This document shows positions 36,536 through 46,808 of a stretch of 58,912 nucleotides of DNA, in pieces. The position numbers and the translations under genes were made by a program. The number at the start of each line of letters is the position of its first letter. Within the stretch, counting starts at the first letter, position 1. Under the pieces are notes generated by a model. It was not told where the DNA came from, searched no databases, and saw nothing but the letters and a program-made list of their open reading frames with translations. This stretch comes from Prasinococcaceae sp. CCMP 1430 (Eukaryota; Prasinodermophyta; Palmophyllophyceae; Prasinococcales; Prasinococcaceae): NCBI GenBank assembly GCA_013416795.1, contig RQSC01000998.1, positions 2,663 to 61,574 of the forward strand, read 5' to 3'.

Positions 36536-38110
36536 CGCTGATGACAGAACGTGTGATGTCCGGAGAGTGCTGTGGCTGGCGGCCAACCTGTGCCTGGGCC
36601 CAACCACGCCAGCCGGCGCTGGAGGGGTCGATGCCGACATTGGGGTAAACCCTGATGGCACGCGGCGCACGGCTGGCGGGCGCGGCGGCGGCGGAGCGCG
36701 GGCGCGAGGGCAGCCGCCGACGCCGAGGCACGCCTGCTGCTTCGCGGCAGGCGCGGCCGACGCCGGCGACCGGCGGGCCAAGTACGCCGGCGCGAACGTC
36801 CTCGCGCCGATGGTGCGGTGCGGGACGCTGCCGCTGCGCCTCTTCGCGCTCGAGTCGGGCGCGCACCTGGCGTACGGTGAGGAGCTCGTCTCCATGCGCT
36901 TCGAGAAAGCCGCGCGCGTGAGCAACGAGCGGCTCGGCAGCGCCGACGTGGTGGGCCACGACGGGCGCGTGCTCTTCCGCACGCTCGAGCGCGAGCGCGG
37001 GCGCTGCATCTTCCAGCTCGGCACGGGGGACGGCGCCTCGGCGCTGCGCGCGGCGGAGCTGGTCGCTCGCGATGTCGCGGCGGTCGACCTGAACATGGGG
37101 TGCCCCAAGAAGTTCTCCACCTCGGGGGGCATGGGCGCCGCGCTGCTGCGCGAGCCCGAGCGCGCCGAGGACATCCTCAAGACGCTGCGCCGGAACCTGC
37201 CCGCCACCTGCGGCGTCAGCTGCAAGATACGCCTCCTGGACGGTGCGCCGCGCGACGCGCGACGCCCGCGCCGTGCGCCGGCCCCAGCCGCGGCAGCGCG
37301 CTGACCGCGGCACGCGCCGCGCTCCTGCCGCCGCCCGCCCCCCTTCCAGACGGCACCGGCGATAAGCGCACCTTCGACCCGCGCGCGAGCGTCGAGCTCG
37401 CGCGCCGGCTGGAGGCGTGCGGCATCGATGCGCTGGCGGTCCACTGCCGCATGCCCGACCAGCGCACGCGCGAGCCGGCGTTCTGGGAGCACCTCGCGCC
37501 CGTTCGGGACGCGATTAAGACGGCGGCGCTCGTCCTCAACGGCGACGTGTACAGGTACGAGGACTTCGACAGGGCGCGCGCGGCGACCGGCGCAGACGCG
37601 GCCATGGCGGCGAGATCCGCCATGTGGAATCCCACTGTCTTTTCGCCCCACGGCATGATGAGCAAGGAGGACGCCATGCGGCGCTTCGCAGAGCTCTGCC
37701 TGGAAACCGACAACATCCTCGCGAACACGAAATACACGCTCAAGGAGATGCAGCTGGGCGGCGGCGCAAAGTGGGGCAGACAGCCGACGGGCTCCCTCGA
37801 GGATGGGGTGGGCAAGGGCATCAATCGCGCGAAGACCTACCGAGAACTCTTCGTCGCGCTGGACCACGCCGCGTGGCATGACGACTTCGTCAAGGGACTT
37901 CGACCTCAACCCACGCGGTGTCCAAAGCACGCGGGGCAGCAGCAGCAGCACCAGCAGCAGGTGGACTCTGGTCCGGCAGACGCGGGCCATCAGCGGGTCG
38001 GCGAGAAGCGCTCCGGTCGGGATGAGTGCGCGAGTCTCGGTTGCGAGGCCAAGGTGTGCCGCACGCACATCTCCGCCGAGGTCGGCGCGGGCGCCGCGCG
38101 AGCTCGATGA
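36531..38110 (+). CDS. tRNA-dihydrouridine synthase (DUS2-like)
   Basis: Two exons are resolved, with a 107-bp intron (37243-37349, donor gtgcgc, acceptor cccccttccag, phase 1). Recognisable protein begins near 36765 (KYAGANVLAPMVRCGTLPLR). It includes YGEELVSMRF, IFQLGT, and the active-site loop VDLNMGCPKKFSTSGGMGAA, whose Cys is the catalytic acid. After the splice come RLEACGIDALAVHCRMPDQR, VLNGDVYRYED and ARSAMWNPTVF. This is the FMN-dependent reductase that makes dihydrouridine at position 20 of cytoplasmic tRNA in fungi and animals. There is no in-frame ATG upstream of the domain, so the true start exon is unresolved; the listed start is only the open-frame limit. A basic/His/Gln-rich C-terminal tail replaces the double-stranded-RNA-binding domain found in animal DUS2. 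Confidence 0.85.
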
Positions 38111-38326
38111 CGGCGCCGCTCGCCGCGCGCCCCGGGTCGTAAACACACGCACATTTTGGCGCACGAGCGAGCTTTCGCCTGCCTGCGCGGGAGGCAGAGC
38201 GAGGGCCCGTCCGATGCGGACGGAGTGAGAACCAGAGCGCCATCGCTTCGCGAAGTTCTTATATGCGCGTGAAATGTAGTGTAGACGGCGCGCTGTTGCT
38301 GCTGCGCGCCGGCATCGGTCCTCCGC

Positions 38327-39845
38327 TCAGCGTATGGAGGTGTGGCCCGCGCCCCACGAACTTGAGTCGTTCCCGGGGCCCGCCCGAGCCGCCGACGGGA
38401 ACACGCTCCAGAATCGCAGCGTTTCGTCGCCCGCTCCAGTCACTATGGTCTGCCCGTCAGGCGAGATGGCCAAGTACAGCACGCGCAGCGTGTGGCCCGT
38501 GAGCGTGGCGAGCTTGGACATGTTGGGGTAGCGCCAGACAATCACCTGGTTCTGCGAGTATCCGTGCGTCGACACGAGCTCGTTGACGTTCTTGCTCCAC
38601 ACGAGGTTGCACACCTGCGAGCCCGTGTCCACGCAGCTGAGAGCGCTGTTGGTGGTGGTGCTCCAGAAGCGGATGCAACGGTCGGCAGTGCCGCCGCCGC
38701 TCGCCAGCAGGCCGTGCGTGTGCGGGCTCCACGCGATCGCCTTGACCGCCGCGGTGTGCTCGCTGAACCTCAGCACGGGGTTGGTCGAGTGGTGGTTCCA
38801 GATGAAGAGCTGGTTGTCGTTGCCGCCCGACGCGAGCTCGCGGTCGTCGTAGCTCCACTTGAGGCCGCACACCTCGCTCGTGTGGCCCCTCAGACAGTGC
38901 ACGAAGTCGCGCTGATCGCGCATGTCCCTGTATCGAATGGTCCTATCCCTGCTGCCTGAGCACAGCACACTGCTCGACCACGCGAGCGTGCCCACGCGCA
39001 GCACGTGGCCGCCCATCACCCGCACGCGCTTGATGCGCACCGCGTCCCACACCTGCACCTCGCCCTTGTGCGTCCCGACGGCCAGCAGCGAGCCGCGCTG
39101 CGTCCAGCTCACCGAGCACACCGAGTCGCTCGGGCTCAAGTCGCACAGCTTTGTCACCTTGCTCGTGCACGCCGACCACAGATACACGCACGACCCGAGC
39201 CCGACCGCCAGCACGTTGTGGCTGCTCCAGTCGACGAGGTTGAGGTAGAAGTCGTCGTGCAGCTGTGGCGCGTCGAGGACCTTGAAGGGCGAGCGCGCGA
39301 TCTTGCGCGGCGCGCGCCGAATGGGCAGCGCCGACGAGGGGCTCGCGAACGGGTTCAGGCTCGACGGCGAGTCCGCCGGAGGCGGGCTGCTCTTGAAGCG
39401 AAACAGCTTCTTGCCCGAGCTCGGCGCGAGCGGCGAGCCGCCGCCGCCGCCGCCCCCCCCGCCGCCGCCGCCGCCGCACTCGCCCACGGCCACACCATCC
39501 TCACCGTCATCGATGCCGACTCCGGAGAACTCGCCGCCAACCCGCTCATTTCGCGGCACGGCACCGCCCCACACGTACATTCCCGCGCCCGCGCGATAGC
39601 AACGTAGCGCCTCCGCAGCGGCAGCTGCGCGCTCAGCGTCGGACACCAGCACTGGCACGGACGCACCGGCAATGGCTTCCGTCGGCGACGACGCGGCCGG
39701 TGCATGTGCGGTCGACGCACGTTCGAGCAGCACACGGGCATCGCGCGCGCGCGCGTAGCCTTCGTAGCGGTCATCTAGTAGAGTGACTCGTACAGCCACC
39801 GCGGTACTCGCATCAGCATGAGCACTTGCTTCGGAGCCGTTGCTG
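38327..39845 (-). CDS. APC/C co-activator, CDC20/CDH1(FZR1) family (5' truncated)
   Basis: Seven WD40 blades are clear: RSPFKVLDAPQLHDDFYLNL, VDWSSHNVLAVGLGSCVYLW, VGTHKGEVQVWD, CSGSRDRTIRYRD, EVCGLKWSYDDRELASGGND, GTADRCIRFW and TGAGDETLRFWSVF. RSPFKVLDAPxLxDDFYLNLVDWSS is diagnostic of FZR1/CDH1 rather than CDC20. The protein ends Ile-Arg, the IR tail that docks on APC3. These proteins select D-box and KEN substrates for the anaphase-promoting complex. The frame stays open to the N at 39846, so the N terminus is missing. No canonical C-box (DRYIPxR) is visible; the nearest thing is DDRYEGYARAR. A polyglycine run encoded at about 39433-39476 lies before the propeller. A GTG at 39799 is not a likely start. 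Confidence 0.9.
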
Positions 39846-39846
39846 N

Positions 39847-40950
39847 CTCGTGCGCCTTGAACTCCGCGTGCCCCCCTCCCTCCCCCCCGCTGCGCCCCGC
39901 GCGCTCGACTCCCGCCAAAACGCGCGCGGGTTCCCCTCCGGCGCCCGGCGCGCGCCCGCAGGACCGCCCGGATTCCGCACGAAGAGAATCACAGAAGATG
40001 TGCACATGGGATTCCGCACCCGCGCGGACAGGCGGAGAGCGCGCGGCATCCGCCCCGGGGCCGCTGCTGCGGTGGTCGGCACGCACACTACTCACTCGAG
40101 GTGCGATGTCGAGATCGACATACGTCGAGGGGAGGCGGGGGGGGGGGCGCGCGGTGGGACGCAGCGGATCACGAGGCGTGCGTCCCCGGGGTGTCCCGCC
40201 ACCCTCAGACCGGGGTGAGACGGGGCGTACCCGGGTGTGATTCTTCCCGACCCCGCCCACCCCGGCCCCGCCGGCCTGGCGGCGCCCCGGAACAGGCTGT
40301 CGGCCCCGTCGAGGGGCTAACACCGCCGCCGCTCGCGCCACCGCGCGCTCATCAAAAAAACCGCCCGGGGAGGGCTGGGGGGGGGGGACAAGCGGTCTGA
40401 CCCAGGTACATGCGGGGGAGATCCAGTATGATCCGAAGGGACCGGGGGTCGTACCCGGTCAGATGAGGCCTTGCCGTCTCGTGACCAGGGGTCGGGTGCA
40501 CGCGCGTGGGCGGGGCGGGGCGCCCAATCGAGCTGCGGGCGCCCTCCCTCCCCCCCCTCCCCTCCCCCGCCTCGACGGACGGGGCGTGGGCTCGGGGGGC
40601 GCGCAGACGCGGTAGGAGCGCGGGGTGGAGGGGACCGCCCACGCGGGTCGGCAGCATGGGGGGGCACGCTCAGGAGGCGGGGGTGAAGGGGAGAGGGACG
40701 AGGGACGAGGAGGGGCTGGGGGTCGCGGCGTCCGTGGGCGCCGGCGGTGCCACAAGTGCGCGCTGCGGCGCCGGGCGAGCGCGGGCCCCGAGCGGCGCAG
40801 GGCGCCGGCGCCAGCCTGGGCGGCGGGCGGGCCGCCGAGCTGGGGAGGGCGGATTCGGAGGGGGGCAGGGTTGGCACAGGTGTGTTGCGTGGGGACGGGG
40901 GCCTCGGGTTGTATTCCCACGGTCCGCCGCCTGCCGCGGCGCCGTGCGCC
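39847..40950. other. No gene recognised
   Basis: About 1.1 kb of G/C-rich sequence follows the N at 39846, with G-runs near 40139-40146 and 40377-40388 and C-runs around 40550. Only Arg/Pro/Ala-rich shadow frames are present. It should include the promoter of the coiled-coil gene at 40951. Confidence 0.35.
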
Positions 40951-41928
40951 ATGGAGGGCGCGTGCCGCGTGTACAAGTCCGACCTCCTGAACGACCTCGT
41001 GGCCGACGCGAAGGAGGCCGAGGCGCGAGACAGGCGCGCGGCGGCGCGCGCTCGGGGAAAGGGCAGCGAGAAGAGCGCGGGGACGCCGTTTGGGGCGAGC
41101 GAACACCCGCGTCTTTCGTCCGAGGCGCGGCTTCTGGCCCAGAAGGAGATGCGCGAGGCGCGCTACCGCGAAAAGACCGAGCAGTCCCTGCGCGACGCCG
41201 AGCGCCGGCGCGCGGAGAAGGCCAGGCGCCGCGAGGAGGCCTTCCAGCGCATGTACGCGAGCGTGTGCGAAGGGCTCGACGGCGGCGACGGGGTGGTGCG
41301 CGAAGTGAGCGAGAAGCTCGAGGAGCACGCGCGGCTGAGGCGCAAGAAGGCCGCCACGCTGCACAACGAATGGAAGGAGGCGGTTTTCGACACCATCCAG
41401 GGGCGCGTGCAGGAGCAGATTGACAACATGTCCACCAAAGACGCCGCGGCACGCCGTGCGGAAGCGTACGACACGTACATTCGCACCGTCAATGCCAAGG
41501 CGTTGGGCGGTGTCTTCCGCGACATCATCATTCCCTCCGACTACGACCCGCTCACGCTGCGCGAGCACACGCTCAAGTATGACGGGCGCGTGAAGGATCC
41601 CATCAAGCGCGATCTCACCAAGGCGATGAACGAGAGGCGCGACATGGGGCTGTCGGCGCAGAGCACGCAGGCGCGGCAGACGCTCGATGTACAGAAGTGG
41701 GCCACGGAGAACATCGGCTCCACGCCCTACGGCCACGACGCCCGGCTCTTCGACGACCAGGGCAACTTCGTCAAGAACAACACCGGCTTCACAGCGAGCA
41801 TGACAAAATCCAAGGTGAACATGGACCACTACAACGTGGAGACGGGCAAGGAGGCCATGCTGAAGGAGACCAAAAAAAGCAAGCGCATGTTCCCCGGCAT
41901 GAACTCGGCCAGCACGGTCGAAATCTGA
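40951..41928 (+). CDS. Charged coiled-coil protein of unknown function
   Basis: ATG 40951 gives 325 residues. The middle (about residues 55-180) is a strongly charged helical region rich in Glu/Arg/Lys/Ala (LAQKEMREARYREKTEQSLR and following), predicted coiled coil. The C-terminal part has distinctive, less biased sequence (NAKALGGVFRDIIIPSDYDP, LREHTLKYDGRVKDPIKRDL, WATENIGSTPYGHDARLFDD) that suggests a conserved eukaryotic family. The style recalls flagella-associated proteins of algae, but I cannot name a family, so that is a guess. It has no signal peptide or membrane segment. The upstream frame to 40747 is Arg/Ala/Gly-rich shadow. Confidence 0.75.
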   Translation: MEGACRVYKSDLLNDLVADAKEAEARDRRAAARARGKGSEKSAGTPFGASEHPRLSSEARLLAQKEMREARYREKTEQSLRDAERRRAEKARRREEAFQRMYASVCEGLDGGDGVVREVSEKLEEHARLRRKKAATLHNEWKEAVFDTIQGRVQEQIDNMSTKDAAARRAEAYDTYIRTVNAKALGGVFRDIIIPSDYDPLTLREHTLKYDGRVKDPIKRDLTKAMNERRDMGLSAQSTQARQTLDVQKWATENIGSTPYGHDARLFDDQGNFVKNNTGFTASMTKSKVNMDHYNVETGKEAMLKETKKSKRMFPGMNSASTVEI

Positions 41929-42136
41929 GAGGATGCGAACGGCGGCGCGGGGCGGCAGCGCCGCGTGGGGATCGTTCGGGCGCTGGGCGGCCGCGAGCAG
42001 CCCCGTCACTCCTGGCGGGGCGCCACTGCTCACTTGTACATAATCATCACGCATTATCACACACGAGGGCGCGATCGCGTCGATCGCGCTTGCGCAGGGA
42101 ACGGGGGTCGGGCCTCGCGACGCGGCGCTCGTGGCG

Positions 42137-45100
42137 CTAGGAGGCTTGCCTCATCGATGGCTGCTCCGCCTCCGCCGATCCTGCGGTCTCTGCGGGCACC
42201 AGCGGCGGCGGCGGCTGCAGCACCTGCTCGGTGGAGCCCGCAGCAGTCGCCTGCGCGTCCGCGCCACCTGAGGAGTCCTTGACTTTGCCACGACCGAACG
42301 TGCAGCAGCCCCTCTTAGGTTCGGGCGACACGGGCCCCTCCTGGGCCGGTGTTGGAGCGGCCTGCGCCGCCGCGTCCCCGCCGCTGGCCGCCTCGGCCGG
42401 TGCAGGCGCAATCCCGTCGCTCGAGTGATGGCTCCGCGCGTCGCTCCCATCGCGCTGCTGTGACTTGCGTTGCGTCGCGCTCCACGACTCGTCCGGCGCG
42501 TCGCCTGAGTCCGTCGATACCGGCAGCTCGGGCTCCTCGTGCACGTCACCGGCAGCGACGGCCTGCCGGAGTTGCGCTTCGAGCGAGCCCTGCATCTGCT
42601 CTTTCTGCGCTGCGAAGGCGTCGGGTGGGGGCACCTTGTGTCCGAGCGAAGCGTACCACTTGTCGAAGGCGTCTTGTTCGAAGTAGACCTTGGCGGCGTC
42701 GATGTTGTCGCTCTCAAGGAAGAAGTCGCCAACCTCGTGCGCGATGTCGTCGGAGGCAGCAAAGTCAACGCCGGTGAGGCCCTCCAGGCGCGCCATCATC
42801 TTCATGCCATCTCCGGCGGCAACGGACGAGCCGAGGAGATCAATGCGCCCGCCGGGGGCAACGAGCTGCGACAGGTCCTGCCAGAAAGCCCGGACGCCGG
42901 GCACGGCCTTGAGTGTGTCGATGTCCGTGCGAAATCCTTTGGTGAGCACGATCGTCGCCGCCTTGCTGTTCGTCACGAGAGCCAGAGACTCCACGGGCGA
43001 GTCGTTCAGCTTGGTGCGAATTGCGTGCAGCAGGCCAGCGGGCGTGGTCCTGTTGAACTCATAGGTGAAGCACCCGCACTCGTGGCTCTTGAGCGCAAAC
43101 GCCGGAACCTCGTCGTGTCCAACGCGCGATGAGATGACCATCAGGCGCTTCCAGCCTCCTGGCGGGGCGTCGTCGCCGTTCACCGCGGGAGTGCCCTTGG
43201 GCGCCTCCCCCAGAGGCGGCAGCTCGCGCTTCCAAGATGGCGCAGCCGCGGCGCTCGCCTTGATCGCGGGCGCGGCCGAAGCCGGGCCAGCGGGCAGCGG
43301 AAGTGTGGGGAATGGTACGGCCGCCGCGCCGCGTCCGAGGCCCGCGCCCGAAATGGCGCCATTCCCAGGCTGTGCGCCTCCAAGCACGCCGGGAGGGAGC
43401 TGCGGGGGCATCGCACCGAGGGGGGCGAGCGCAGGCAGGCGACTACCTTGAGCGACCAGTTGCCTCCGCGCACCCAGCGGGACCGCGCGCGACGTAATGA
43501 GCGCCTTCACATCCGCGTACGCCACGGCGCCTTGGTTGAGCTTGTCGCAGGCGGCCATGCGCACCAGCCAAAGCCGCACGTCCTTCTTGGTACAGTTGGG
43601 CCTCAGGGACCGGAAGACTGCGACCATCTGGGGATAGTCGCACATGCCATCCTTGTCCGCGTCGTAGTGGTCGAAGGCGCGCTTGAGCACTCCGCGAAAT
43701 TGCTCCAGGGTCTCAGATAGCCCACGCAATGTCACCTCGCCAGCTGAAAGGTCCTCGTCTTCCTGCACGGTCAGAGCGGGGTCGTGGACCTTGCGATGCA
43801 GCTCGGAGCAAGCTCGCAGAGCCTCCAGCACACCGCGCTGCGTCATGCCTGCTCGGACCGTGCCGGTCGGCGGGGGGCGGCCGTAGTCGTAGCCGGTGGT
43901 CCCAGCCTTGGCCAGGCGCTCGACGCCTTCCGCGTAGGCACCCTCGACGTCAAGCATCGCCTTGAAGTACGCCAGCTGCGCCGCGGAGATGTCCTGCACG
44001 GCGGTGCGCCCGAGTGTGCCGATCTCGGCATAGCCCAGCGTGCCGTCCTGATTAGTGTCGAATGTGCGCAGGAGGAAGAAGTCGTCTTTGGTGAGCTGGA
44101 TCTGGGCTTTCAGCCACGTGCGCGCTCGCTTGAAGACATTCTCGGACGCGGCCTTTTCGATCTTGGCCTTGGCGATCCTCAAGAGCTCCTCTGGGGACTC
44201 GCTTCGGCGCGCGCGCTCCACGGCGGCCTTGTCGCTCTCTGCAAATTGTTTCGCGATGCCGGCGCCCATGGGCCCAACGCGCTCGAAGTACTCGCGCAGC
44301 TCGGCAAGCGAGAGCGCGCCGTCGCCGTCGGTGTCGACCTCTGCGAGATTCGCGAGCAAGTATCGCATCTCGGTCGCATCGAGCGCGGGCAGCAGCGTGG
44401 AGAACAGGTCTCTGAGCTCCTTGGCGTCGAGCGTACCGTTCCCGTCTTTGTCAAATTGGTTGAAGACGGCTTGTGCCGTCGTGCTCTCCGCAGTGACGAA
44501 GTGCGCGAGCCGCGACATGAGATCAGACACGCGCACCACGTCCTCGTCGCCGTCGGCGAGCGCGTCAGCCGAGCGCAGCTTCTCCGACATTGCCTTGCCG
44601 CTCTTGAGGGCCGAGCTGAACTCGCTGGCGCTGATCTCGCCGTCCCCGTTTACGTCGCAGATGACGCAGAAGTAGCGCAGCTCTCTGTCGGTGATGGTTG
44701 GCTCGATTGCCTCCATCATGCGCTCTATCTCCGCCATCGACAGCTGGCCATCGGCGGACACCCCCCCTTTGTCAAAACGCTGGAAAAGGGCCTGCACCGT
44801 GGTGTCATTCTTCTCGATGTACTTGAGCACAATGGAGAAGATGTTGCGGTCACCAGGCCTTGCCGTAATGAGCGGCCGGTGCCTTTGCGTCAGCGTGGAG
44901 TCACCCTGAGCCAGCGCTGCTGGTGGTTGGGCTCCCGCTGGGGCCGACGCAGCAGCAGGCGGCGCGAGCTGTGTCGCTGGTAGGCCGCCAGCGTATGGCG
45001 GCGGCGGCGACTGCAGCGCCGCGAGCTGCTGCTGCTGCTTCTGCAGGGCCTCCTGCTGCTGCGCAAGGAGCATCTGCTGCTGTTGCGCCTGCTGCTGCGC

Positions 45101-46152
45101 TTGCGCTTGCGCCATCGCCATGGCGGCCGCCTGCGCCTGCATCTGCTGCTGCTGCACCTGCACCTGCACCTGCATCTGCATCTGTTGCTGTTGCTGTTGC
45201 TGTTGCTGCGCGGCGGCCTGCATCTGTGCCTGCGGCTGCTGCGCGGCGACTGGTGCCGCGGGCGACGATTGGGGAGCGCTCAGCGAGGACGCCCAGGCCC
45301 CGCCCTGCTGTTGCTGTTGCAGCTTCTGCTCGGATGCGGACGTCACCGTGGGAGAGCTCGGAGCGGAGCGTGCCACTTTCTGCTCTTTGATGTAGCTACG
45401 CAGCTCTGCAAGAGACACCTTTCCGTCCCCGTCGACATCCAGTTCGTGCACGCGCTGCATGAGGTATCGCAGCTCCATCTGATTGAGCCCCGGACACGCG
45501 TGCTTGAAGAACTTGACGATCTCCAGTCCCTCGAGCTGCCCGTTGCCGTCCGCGTCGAACTTCTTGAATATCTCCGCGACGCTTTGCCCTGTGCTCTCCA
45601 TGTTCTGTCGAAGGCGGCGGATGATGTCGTCCACACGCACGACGTCCGCGTCGCCCGCGGCGCTCGGGTCCGCCTTTCGGTCGCCGGCTTCGGCCATGAC
45701 TGCGCCACGCACGGCCCGCGTGAACTCTTCCAGGCTAACTTCGCCGCTGCCGTCGATGTCCACCATCAGCATGAAGTGCCGAAGCTCCCTGTCAGTGATG
45801 GTCGGCTCGATGAACTCCATCAGGCGCTCGAGCTCCTGGCAAGCATCAGGTGTGGGGCAGTAAGTAATGGTGGTCAGCGCCGGCGCGGATGGTGCGCCGC
45901 GCCTCTTGCACGCGACTAGGCATCGCAATCAGAGCCGCCCCTCTGTGCGCACGCGCTCGCTCGCTCGCTCACCTGGGTGCTGAGCTTGCCATCCGCGCGG
46001 CCCATCTTGTCGAACTGCGCGTACAGCTGGCTGGCCGAGCGGTCGGTGCTATCAAGGTGATCTTGCACGCGCTTGAAGATGTTGCGGTCCCGCACGCCGC
46101 TGCTGTCACCGCCGGACACTCCCGGCGCGGCGGCCATCCTTGGCGACTGCAT
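42137..46152 (-). CDS. Multi-EF-hand protein with C-terminal DUF4347-like domain
   Basis: Two exons, 46152-45973 and 45835-42137, join in phase 0 (donor gtgagc, acceptor gatgcttgccag), giving 1292 residues. About ten EF-hand loops are visible. Canonical ones include DIDGSGEVSLEE, DADGNGQLEGLE, DVDGDGKVSLAE, DVNGDGEISASE, DKDGNGTLDAKE and DTDGDGALSLAE. The first four form a module (from RDRNIFKRV) that is repeated once (from GDRNIFSIV) after a long Gln/Met/Ala linker; further EF loops lie at FDTNQDGTLGYAE and YDADKDGMCDYPQ. After a Pro/Ala linker, 43160-42700 matches DUF4347 (SRVGHDEVPAFALKS, then IDLLGSSVAAGDGMKMMARL and EGLTGVDFAASDDI), a domain mostly known from bacterial surface proteins. 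No signal peptide is seen at the chosen start. A Ca2+-responsive role is inferred from the EF-hands only. Confidence 0.85.
45020..45320. repeat. Trinucleotide-rich region coding for a Gln-rich linker
   Basis: Imperfect ctg/ttg (CAG/CAA on the coding strand) runs encode Gln/Met/Ala/Val-rich linker sequence between the two EF-hand modules. It is probably length-variable. Confidence 0.8.
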
Positions 46153-46807
46153 GGGCCGCCGCGAGCCCCCGCCGGTGGGCGCTGGCTGCGGCGTCGCCCG
46201 GCCCACAAACCGCCTCTGCTGGTGCCGCGCCGGGGACGACGGCGCCCGCTCCTCCCCCGCGCCGCGACCGCGCCCGCCCCGCGCCCCTCCCGCGCCGCGC
46301 CGCGCCGCGCGCAGGGTCTCCCTCGCGGGAACACCGTCATTCGATGTTTCCAACCACTCGCTCGGAGCAACCGCCCACAAGCTCGAACAGACCCCAAACA
46401 AGTCCCCGACCCGTCGCTCCCGGCCCGGGCGAGCTCGCGGGCGGACCCGGCACCCGTTCCCCGGCCGGCGCGGCGGTGCGGTTCAAACCGAAACGATGGG
46501 TGGGGTCCCCAACAGTCGCCTCGGCCGGCGGCGAGGCGCACACGCTCGGCCGGCCGGCCCGGGCGGGCGCCTTCTGTTCCCGCGCTGCCCTGCGTGGCGC
46601 TGGCTGGATGGCTGGCTGGCTGGTGGGGGACACCCACCCTCTGCCGGCGGGGAACAGACAGGCAGGGGGGGGATCGACAGGAGGGGGGAGAGCGGCGTTG
46701 GTTGGCGTTGGGTGGATGGGCGGCGAAGCGGCGGCGGGCTCCCGGCCGGCGGGGGGCGGCGTCGGCGACCGGATCCGCGGCGGGGTGGTGGGTTGTGGTG
46801 TGTGTGT
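46153..46807. other. Upstream region, low complexity
   Basis: About 650 bp lie between the EF-hand gene start and the N at 46808. It contains ggct tetranucleotide runs near 46602-46622 and G-rich repeats. It is the probable EF-hand promoter; no other gene was seen. Confidence 0.35.
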
Positions 46808-46808
46808 N

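Noticed and set aside
35573-38164. Very long minus-strand frames crossing the N gap
   Set aside because: They exist only because Ns contain no stops; sequence on both sides is non-coding or shadow of DUS2.
40430-40500. Possible tRNA or structured RNA in G/C-rich sequence
   Set aside because: No T-loop (GGTTCGAnTCC) or cloverleaf could be drawn by eye; a tRNAscan run would settle it.
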